DNA from: Parietaria judaica | Lineage: Eukaryota > Streptophyta > Magnoliopsida > Rosales > Urticaceae | DNA: 64,000 nucleotides | Assembly: GCA_954871525.1 (NCBI GenBank) | Contig: OX940869.1 | Span: 17,140,001 to 17,204,000, forward strand | Direction of reading: 5' to 3' | In this document: positions 52,857 to 61,460 of the stretch, one piece after another | Position numbering within the stretch: the stretch's first letter is position 1 | Layout of the letters: each line of letters opens with the position of its first letter | The notes under the pieces: generated by a model | Database searches by the model: none | What the model saw: only the letters and a program-made list of their open reading frames with translations | What the model was told of the DNA's origin: nothing | Translations under genes and position numbers: made by a program

Positions 52857-53180
52857 ATGAGAGCCACACGGAGGAGTGTAGCCATCGCGGCCGTGCTTGT
52901 TCTGCTGATCGCCTCGGCTGCCGCCACGCCACTCGAAAGCAGCAACATGTCCGCCGTCCTCGGGGGCGGCCTCGATGCGGAGCTAGAGTTCCTCATGCCC
53001 TCCGAGATCAGCCAAAGAATTCTGGGCAAGCTGGGTGGCTACACCAAAAATGCACTGATAAAGAACAAGGCAACGGGCGACGCCGGATGCGACCGAAACA
53101 CGGGAAAAACATGTTTGGCCGGCAAAAACAAAAAATACTTTAACAACCGCTGTGCCGTGCTCACGCGCGACTGCCATTAA
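52857..53180 (+). CDS. RALF-like secreted cysteine-rich peptide
   Basis: Intronless 107-residue precursor, as usual for RALFs. Signal peptide about 1-24 (RR then a long Ala/Val/Leu core), acidic propeptide about 25-48, conserved SEISQRIL at 49-56 just before the mature peptide, then about 50 C-terminal residues with four cysteines (78, 86, 99, 106) spaced 7-12-6, the RALF framework of two disulfides. RALFs are apoplastic ligands of CrRLK1L/LLG receptor complexes that control growth, pollen-tube behaviour and immunity. Divergent points: the dibasic RR of the S1P cleavage site is QR (53-54); the YISY receptor-contact motif is replaced by YTKN (62-65); and the usual YYNC and NPY phrases are absent, with KKYF instead. 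It is probably a divergent RALF clade, and receptor choice cannot be predicted. The ATG context GGAGCCATGAGA is good, and no upstream in-frame ATG was noted. Confidence 0.85.
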   Translation: MRATRRSVAIAAVLVLLIASAAATPLESSNMSAVLGGGLDAELEFLMPSEISQRILGKLGGYTKNALIKNKATGDAGCDRNTGKTCLAGKNKKYFNNRCAVLTRDCH

Positions 53181-53560
53181 TAGTAAGAACAGTCGCTTGG
53201 CGGTGATGATAATCTACTGTCGTGTGTTTTTGCCTATCTACTTTATTATTATGTATGTCATGGAAATCGAAGAAGAACGGACACTTTATGCCATTTTTTT
53301 TTCCTCGTGACTATCTCCCGTTGCCAATTGGATTTAAATACATTGTTTGGATGAAATTCTGACTTTAATTAGTTAAGTTTTAGAGATTTATGTTTGGAAA
53401 CCAATCAAACCGTGCCATGGCCACAGGGAAGTGCTGTGGTGTCTCATGGCCGGGAAAAGCCTGTCGTGGTCAGTAGGTAAGGCCGTCGGCAATTGCCAAG
53501 AATCTAATTTCAGGTCTCTTCAATTTCCTACGCAGGTGATTTGGGCAAGCTACTTTCCCG
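53181..53560. other. RALF 3' flank, no further gene
   Basis: Likely 3' untranslated region for the first 100-150 bases (T-rich with TTATTATTATG), then unassigned sequence without a credible frame. Confidence 0.35.
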
Positions 53561-53574
53561 TGTTTTTACTTTTT

Positions 53575-54430
53575 TTAGTGATGTAAGTAAAGTTCAAATG
53601 CTCGCAAACGGCAAGCACAAGGGTGTATTGTGACTTGTGAGCACAATGGGTAGACCGATGAGGAAAAACGCAACCGATCGGTAGACCACAAAACCGATGG
53701 ATAAACCACAATCCCCGTCGAACTTCCCTCGTGTTGGCTAAGTTCTTATCCCGGCGAGGGCCTTGATCACATGGCGAAGGCCTCCATTGACTCGTCGAAC
53801 AACTTCTCTTTATCGAGGCTAAGACTCTTCTTCTAGAACGATCTCAGCTCTTATTCAAGTCCTTCCTCCTCTAGGAGTGGACGAATTTTTAGAGAGAGAA
53901 AGCTAAAGAGAGAAGCTCTGGAGCAAGCTGTGAGTGAGTGTAGAAATGAGGGCAGGAAGACTCCTATTTATAGGAAAGCCAATTCCCTGAAACTGCACCT
54001 CTTGGGGTCTGCGAATTTCCCTCTTGCAATAGGGGGGTCGTCGAGGCCCCTTGCCCTGCAAAACAGGTTGTCAGTGCTTCTTGATTCGTCTTTGATGTCT
54101 TCCGGTTGTCCGCGAGTCCGTATGTTGAGTCCGGGGGAATCCGGAGGATTTCCCGGAGATCTTCGTGGTCTCGGATCTCCTCGTCGTGTGGAATAATTAC
54201 AAGTTATGCCCTCGTCAAGTTATGACGAGGGGACTTGTCGCCTCGTCGGCTTGTCGCCTCTTTGACGCCGGAGGAGTCAGCCAAAAAGAAAGACCACCAA
54301 GATACCAATGTCTTAGTTCGTCGGCCCCAGGTCTTTGGCTTTGGTGATTGGCCTTGACTTTTCTTAATGGGCTTTGACTTTTGCCAAAATGGGCCCAATT
54401 TTTATATGTTATGAAAAATGCACATAACAC
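53575..54430 (-). mobile_element. Probable LTR fragment with minus-strand promoter
   Basis: Minus-strand TATAAATAGG near 53975, GC-moderate composition and an ACATAACA-like terminus near 54428 suggest a further LTR. No matching 5-bp target duplication was found, so the boundaries are approximate. Open frames inside are not supported as genes. Confidence 0.4.
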
Positions 54431-54639
54431 TAATAATAATAGTATTTATAAATATTAGGGAGATGTATATTTTTTTTTATAAATAAATTTAATTGAAATA
54501 TTTATAAACTTTTGGAGTTTATGTAGGGTTCTTATCCATATTTTTCTGCGGTTTTTAGAGTTTTATAAGGTTTGCGTGCAGTTCATTTACAGTTTTTAGT
54601 AAAACAATAATTGAGTTTGTCGATTTTATACAGCATATC

Positions 54640-55495
54640 TGCGATTTGCCGCAACATATCCCGATCTTTAAAACTCTTGATCAAAATACTAGTAGAAGCA
54701 ACGCAGATCATCTTCATTAAGGCTCATAATTTTTCTGTATAAAAATCAATGTTGAGGGCGATTTTCACCTCCCTCTTCCAGTCACAAAAATAATCACAAA
54801 GAACAAGTTAACAACAATGATCAGTGAATATCTTTGATTTATTATGTTTCCGACAAGAGCTCGGTTCTTTTTCGTTGAATAGCTGGACAGTTGAGGGATC
54901 AAGTACAAAGAACTTTCTCTATTCCTTAAGCCTTTCTCTTACAGGACTTTCTCTCTTTTCTCTCTCTGGTTTTTTTTTTTTTTTTTTTTTCCGAACCTTT
55001 ATAAACGAGGCTTAACTTGCCTTTTATAGAGTTTACATTTGCCCTCTCAAGTCTTTCCCGCCCTTTGTCGCATCCAATCGCTAGCTTCTCTAGGAGTGAT
55101 TCGAGGAAAGCCTGGTTAGCCCATGCTTTACGTCATTCTAGAGCAGTTGGCCAGAGTGGGTAGGTGGGCATCATTAAATGCACATATCGTCAGTGGTCAT
55201 TCGGCTCTGCACGCTTCGTCGTCGATGCCTCTCGTCGAGTGGGTAGGTAGACATCATTAAATGCACATCTCGTCAGTGGTCATTCGGCTCTGCGCGCTTC
55301 GTCTTCGATGCCTCTACCATAGTCAGACTTCCTCGCGGGTCAAACCTCCTCGAGGATGTTCCTTCGTTGACCGATGGTCAACGAAGCTCCTCGCCTTCCT
55401 CTTACGTCATTTATGGGACAAAACGACACGAGTTGTGCTGAGGATGAATTTGACCAAATCCGACCTTAACAATCAACAATAAGGTAATATCTGAA
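54640..55495 (-). mobile_element. Probable LTR-like fragment with minus-strand TATA box
   Basis: A minus-strand CTCTATAAAAGGCAAG near 55025, a T-run at about 54970-54990 and a repeat block at 55156-55321 give it the look of an LTR or similar element. Ends not defined. Confidence 0.35.
55156..55321 (+). repeat. 83-bp tandem duplication
   Basis: GTGGGTAGGT(G/A)G(G/A)CATCATT starts at 55156 and again at 55239. The two units differ at a few positions and share CGTCAGTGGTCATTCGGCTC. Confidence 0.85.
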
Positions 55496-55922
55496 TTAAG
55501 AATTCCGCAAAACTTTATTCCAGCTTGATATTTAATTTATCTTATTTTACAGTGAAATAAATTAGTAATATTTATTACAGCTTGGTGTCCTGAAACTGAA
55601 AACAAAATCAACGAGTAAAGTTCAATAACCATAGATATTCATTCACTCATGACCGAATATATAGCTGATTTATATAAAGTATCACTAAAAATAAACACAA
55701 CTTGTGCAAGAGGCTTTCATAATTTCAGTTGTGCTGTAGCCTGTAAGGACGTCTCGGGTTTAATCAATCCAGCTGGAAGACACTGAATATATAATAATAA
55801 TTGAAGCCCACTTCAATCATTTTAGTGTACTATTTTCTTAAATATTAATTAAAGTATATATTATATATATAATTATTTTCAAACAAAGCTAATCTCCGGT
55901 GATTTTAATGATATTAGATTGG

Positions 55923-57207
55923 GTAAACTGCGGCTAATGTACCCAATGTTTTATTTTCTGCAGATTATGTACACAATATTTTATTTCGACGGCTAATGTA
56001 CCCAATGTTTACTCTGTTAGATTTTTGCTAACTTTTCGTCCATTCTCTGTTACAGTCGCCACGTCAGCTTTCCGGTAACACCTGTCTTTTCCACGTCATT
56101 TGCTGAAAAATAAATGCTAAATGTATATCAAATTCGAGGGCTGAGATTGAAGCATTATTTCAAATCGATGGTTGAGATTTAACACATAATAATTAAAATA
56201 AAAAAATAAAAAAACCCTAATTTAGCCCTAACTGTATCGACATTCTCTCTACACTCCCGACGAGTTCCGATTCACAACCAACTCTGCACTCTTCGCTGTC
56301 GATTCTCAGCCCTAAATCGTGGAAGATTGCTTCGCTTATTGGCGTCGATGGAGGCTGATCCTCCTCCTCCATTGAAGGACCCCCAGATACCAGTTTTGTG
56401 ACGACTTCTTCTTCGCACGCCAGTGTACAACTTTTTTTTTTTTTTTTTGGTAAAACCCGTATCCTTAAAAGCTTCTCGGTTTATGGTATCCTTTCTTCAT
56501 GATATTTTTTGGCTATTTGAATGTGTAGAGCGTTTTTTGTTTTGGGTTTGAATATAGGGTTCGAGAAGAAAATTCCTCTTTTGAGTATTGATAACAGAGT
56601 TTATATATGCTTGTTTGAAATCAACGAAGGCTTTAATATATTCCCTGTTTGGAATCTGTACGTAGGTAGGTGAGATTATTGAATACATTTTTATTTTGTC
56701 TTTTTCTGATAAAGTTCTAATTTTGATTCTGTTGGTCCTATTGTCGAAAGTTGTCATTGTGGATTCACATGGTGTTGTCTGTTTGTCTTTATTGGTATGT
56801 ACATGATGGTGTTGGTTCACATGGTATGGTAACAATTGAATATGGTTATTTTATTTCTGATTGCATACATTTTTTATTAGGGTTTAATAAGCTCATTTTT
56901 TAGTAAGCTGATTTGGTCATTAACTTTGAACGTGTCTGTACATAAACCTTGTGTTGACTATGCAGAAGATATTCCATGGTGGGAGCAATTGGACACTGAC
57001 GAAATCGAAGACGAAGCCCAATACGAGGCCCAAGATGGACACGTCCATGTGGCCGAAGACGGAGAGGAAACTTCTTCGTTAGATCGTACTCCAAGTCCTT
57101 GGTGGATAACGCCGGCACTAGGATTTGACATGGAGAGGATTGGTGGAGGGGGACCTTGTAATAGATTATCTATGACCGAATTTAATGATTGGATAAACAA
57201 ATATTGA
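55923..57207 (+). mobile_element. Possible transposon with foldback-family left end and an unidentified exon
   Basis: Starts GGGTAAACTGCGGCTAATGTACCC at 55923, matching the ends of the foldback at 17048-18019, but no inverted partner is seen to the right. It contains a leader-like stretch (56225-56420) and a 93-codon frame at 56926-57207, acidic then WW- and Gly-rich (PWWEQLDTDEIEDE...SPWWITPALGF), which I do not recognise. It may be a decayed DNA transposon gene or a host gene fragment. Confidence 0.3.
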
Positions 57208-57362
57208 TTGTTAGACCTCAAATTTGAAAGTAAAGTAGTAAACAAGAGCACCAATGATTAGCTAGAAATTAGGCTAAATTGAATAGAGTCTTGATTAACA
57301 ATAAGTTTCCTTCGTAATTCAAAAATGTTAAAATATGTTTATTGAACAGCAACACGTCTAAC

Positions 57363-59549
57363 TAAGGTTCAACTTACCGAATTTACCGATAAATCGCTTG
57401 CCGTTTTCGACGGATTAATCGATAGCTTACCGATTAACCGATGGAAAACTTATAATACTGTAGCTTACCGATTACCGATACTTTTTCGATGATTATCGAC
57501 ACTTTTTGATACTTTTCGACGGAAAACTTATAAAATATTTTTATAATATCATACCTCAAAACATATGTAAATAAAGTCATACACACACATATAATTTCAT
57601 CACAAGTCTCCAATCTAAAACACTAATAAAACATAGTCTCACAAATCTCAACTATCAAACACATAGTCTAAAAACTCACACACATAATGGATAGATAAAA
57701 CTCAGAGTCTCAGACCAACTTCTCCGACCTCAGAAAAACGACGATTTCCTGTGGGCTTCCATAACATCGCTGGCACCACTTGCTTCTAGATGCATCTTCA
57801 GATATTTGTTCCAAAACAAGCCATGCACGTTCGAAGTGCATACGATCTCCTGCGCGACATTTTTGTTCTTATTGGTGCTGGCCAAATTTTGTTTCTTTCC
57901 TGTGATTCCGTGACATCTGATCTCCTTCCCGCAGTAATTGCACTTGAAGCCCGAGTTGTTGCTCGGATCCCCATATGGAGTGAAATGCTCCCTCGCAACG
58001 TTGTCTTTACTCATCTTTAACCTAAATAACAAGAAGAATAATGAGAATAGTTAAAAGCAACAAGACAAATGGCAAAAATAGGTACTTTTGCCGTAAAATA
58101 TAATTTGTCTCAAATATGAAATTAAATTGCACCAAAATCTCAAATTATTACAGGAATAAATATTTAATGAAAGCTAACAGCAAGAAAAGTCAATTTATTA
58201 CCTCAAAAATTAGAAAATATAAACTTTGAAGACTTTTGCCGTAATTAAGAGCTTATCCGAATTAAACTCAAACCGGAAATTAAATTGCACCAAAATCTCA
58301 CACTATTATAGGAATAATTATTTAATGAAAGCTAAAAGCATGAAAAGTCACGAGATTACCTTTGAAATGAAAAAAGATAAACTTAAAGACTTTTGCCACA
58401 ATTATAAGAATAGCCTAATTATCGTCGAATATGAAAATAAATTACACCAAAATATCAGATTATTATTCCAAAAAATATTCAATCAATGAAAACACTAAAA
58501 AAAAAAATGAGTAGATTACCTGACAAATAAAAAAGATCAAATTAGAATACTTTTCCCGCAATTATGAGAAAATCGGATTTAAACTTAAATTTGTAAAAAA
58601 AAAAAATTACCAAAATCAGAGATTAATATTTCAATAACTTATTAATGAAGGAGAAACATAAAAAATTGATTAAATTACTTCAAAAATTAAAAAAAATGTG
58701 AATTTCTATACTTTTACATAAAAAACCCAAAAAATAAATAAAAAATATTGTAATCTTGAAACTCATATTTCTTACTAACTACAATCTTTTAAAGCCTATA
58801 CAAACATTAAATCATCAAAAAATATCTATGTTTTTTTATCAAATTTCAAAATTCAAAACTTTGTATACTTTTGCCTAACAAGCATAAAAATCCGAATTTC
58901 CTCTAAATCTAACAAAATAATTACAAACTAAGTCATCAAAACAAGTTTTCATCAAGATATATTCATAAGAAGGCAAAAAAAAAAAAATCAAAATCACAAA
59001 TGTACCAATCTTTACCCATTTTTAAACATAAATAATATGAGAAACTAACTCTTAAGTTTTGAACTCATGCAAATCTTCTCAAAATTGTGAAAATGAGTAA
59101 ATATCAAAGAACAAATGCATGATTCATATAGATCTATCATTATAAGTCATAAATCTACCAAAAAGTTCAAAATCATTCGAAGAAATTTGGTGAAAAATGC
59201 CTAAATCAAAACTTTACAAACTTTTACCTCTTACCGATTAATCAATGAAAATCAGAGAAAGAATCGAAAAAAGAAGAACTTTCCAGTTCGATAATCGCCG
59301 AAAGCTACCAGATTTGGCGTGAGGGTGGCGAAAAAGGGCAAGAAGCTAGGGTTTGGGCGAGAATCGGCGAAAATCGAGTATTTATACTCCTTTTTTGATT
59401 TTTTTAATTTGACCGAATAATACCTTAATTTTACACTGAGAAAAATGAAAATCTCTTGGAAAAAAGCTTACCGATTATCGCCGAAAACCTTACAAAACGA
59501 TAATTAGTGTGATCGAATATTTACCGGTAAGACCGAAAATCGCACCTTG
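57363..59549 (-). mobile_element. hAT element, 2.19 kb, TSD CGTCTAAC, transposase mostly lost
   Basis: Ends TAAGGTTCAAC and ...CGCACCTTG (imperfect inverted), flanked by CGTCTAAC at 57355-57362 and 59550-59557. CCGAT/TCGA/TTACCG motifs are clustered near both ends like hAT subterminal repeats. A minus-strand exon at about 58014-57730 encodes a BED-type zinc-finger-like N-terminus of hAT transposase, and no catalytic or dimerisation domain is present. Repeated units of ACTTTTGCCGTAATTA...CACCAAAATCTCA (about 58080-58560) fill the middle. Confidence 0.82.
57730..58014 (-). pseudogene. BED-type zinc-finger exon of hAT transposase (fragment)
   Basis: Minus-strand frame MSKDNVAREHFTPYGD, then FKCNYCGKEIRCHGITGKK. 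The C-x2-C pair and following basic region resemble the BED finger that begins plant hAT transposases. It ends EAHRKSSFF without joining a transposase core, so it is a leftover first exon. Inside the hAT element with exact target duplications. Confidence 0.6.
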
Positions 59550-59670
59550 CGTCTAACTATGCGTCAATATTACTGCATCTTAGACCATACTTAGGGAGAT
59601 ACGCTTCTGCTCCTTTCAGTTTCCAAAATACGTGGACGTCACATACCGGGTTCGTGGACATGGTTAAAAC

Positions 59671-60451
59671 CAAGGTTCAAAATGTCATTTTTGCCGATAA
59701 ATCGGTTGCTGTTTTCGAGGATTATCGATGGATTTTCGAGGATTATTGATGGAAAACTACTAAAATTGTAGTTTATCATTACCGACACTTATCAAGAATT
59801 ATCGACGGATTATCTACACTTATCGAGGATTTTCGATGAAAACCCATTAAAATAGTTTCAAGAATATATTTACTAAGTTTACATATGAAAATAAAATATA
59901 GTGTCAATCTCACATATGTAGATACTCAAATAAAATCATGTCATGCTCAAACATATGAAAATAAAATAGACATAATTAACCATTTGGCTTTGTGGATAAT
60001 CAAGATTAAAAGATACTACATAAATTGATAATATACATAATTAACTATTTGGCTTTGTGGAGAAGTCTCACATTGAACAAATAGAAATGAATAAAAAATA
60101 TAGATTTGTTCGGATTTAGAAAGTCTCACATGGAACAAATACAAAGAAAACATTAACATTGCTAGTATATAAATAGCAATCTCCATTTCTAAATCCATGC
60201 AACTCAAACTAGCTATCTTGATATTTGGCTAGTACGTCATGCTAAGTTAATTTTTTTCTTGAAAAATACATTTTTTGGTTTTATTTTGCAAATTCTTCAA
60301 AAATGCAAAACAAATTTAAAATTACATAATTTTTCATTATTTTTACACTGTTTTTACGGGTAATCGATTAACATGGAATATTTGCCGATGACTATTGGCA
60401 AGACGGATAATCGACGATTATCAAGGATAATCGAGGAAAATTCGAACCTTG
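59671..60451. mobile_element. hAT-type MITE, 781 bp, TSD GTTAAAAC
   Basis: Ends CAAGGTTC(A/G)AA and TTCGAACCTTG, flanked by GTTAAAAC at 59663-59670 and 60452-60459. It shares ATTATCGA/TATCGAGG subterminal repeats with the neighbouring hAT element at 57363, so it is probably mobilised by the same transposase family. No coding frame. Confidence 0.88.
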
Positions 60452-60635
60452 GTTAAAACTTCTTGAAATGCGCATATATCGATAAACTTCCGCTCCTTTA
60501 AATAATGATTTTTTTTTTTACCAACTACCCCTTGTTATGAAGATTATATAATGTATTCCTAATTTGTTCGATAGACGTCATATTGAATAATTAACGAGGA
60601 TATATAAGTTTTTTTGAGGAAAAAACCAGATTTCA

Positions 60636-60713
60636 TTAATTTGATAACAGTGAAGAATCCCTTTGAATGTCACATACAAGCCACTTAGGGCAAGCGAACG
60701 ACCTCATATCGGG
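60636..60713 (-). pseudogene. LINE-type RNase H remnant 2, C-terminal part
   Basis: Minus-strand frame PDMRSFACPKWLVCDIQRDS ending in a stop at 60638-60636, the same tail as the remnant at 13558-13691. It is separated from the rest of the domain by the MITE at 60714-61271. Confidence 0.55.
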
Positions 60714-61271
60714 TAGGGCAGAAACCGGGTAAAGAAACCCAGTTTTTTTCGATACCCGAAACCTGAACCCGAATTTTCGGGTTTTGATTTTTCAAACTGA
60801 ACCCGAATTTTAATAGGAAAAACCCGAATTTGGATTCGGGTTTTTACCCGGATTTTATTTGAAAACCCGAATTTTAATTGAAAAAAAATTACAAAACTTT
60901 AATTCATATTTAAAATTGAACAATCACAATTACAAAATATAAATATAGAATTTTTCTGAACATGTTAAACCATAATTGAACAAACATAATCACAATAAAA
61001 ACTTTAAAAACCATTTCATAAACATTATAAAATAAATTATATATTTATAAATATTTATTTAAAAAATCCGGGTTTTAGTAACCTACTAACCGAGTTTCGG
61101 GTTTTATAACTCAAAATACGGAACCCGGAGCCGGTTTAATCCGGTTGCGGGTTTTTCAAAATTCGATTTCAGTTTAACCCGGTTTTAATTCGGTTTTGGT
61201 TTTTTAAAATCGGATTCGGTCTGGTTTCGGTTAAAAACCCGCATTTGCGGGTTTTAATTACAGCCCTTAAA
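60714..61271. mobile_element. hAT-type MITE rich in AACCCGAA repeats, imperfect TSD
   Basis: Ends TAGGGCAG and (inverted) AAGGGCTG. Flanks ATATCGGG (60706-60713) and TTATCGGG (61272-61279) match at seven of eight bases. The interior has dozens of CCCGAA/TTCGGG/ACCCGG motifs in both directions. It splits a LINE RNase H remnant. Confidence 0.65.
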
Positions 61272-61460
61272 TTATCGGGAATTGACTCCGAGAGGCGACT
61301 CCTAGCCACTATATTTGCCGCCTCGTTACAACTTCTTGGGATCCACTGACACCTATTTACCGGCCCGAGCTCCCGCATTAAAATCCCTAGTCCTACAATA
61401 ATCGGGCCTTGCACACTATTGAACTCCCCCCTCTTTACAAGTTTGGTTGCGTGAAGGCTA
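61272..61460 (-). pseudogene. LINE-type RNase H remnant 2, upstream part
   Basis: Minus-strand GGEFNSVQGPIIVGLGILM, then RCQWIPRSCNEAANIVARSR, parallel to 16486-16699/13691. It is cut on the right by LTR E at 61461. Confidence 0.65.

Noticed and set aside
52622..53029. 135-codon minus-strand frame over the RALF gene
   Set aside because: Antisense shadow of the RALF coding sequence and its leader; the plus-strand frame has the signal peptide and four-cysteine framework.
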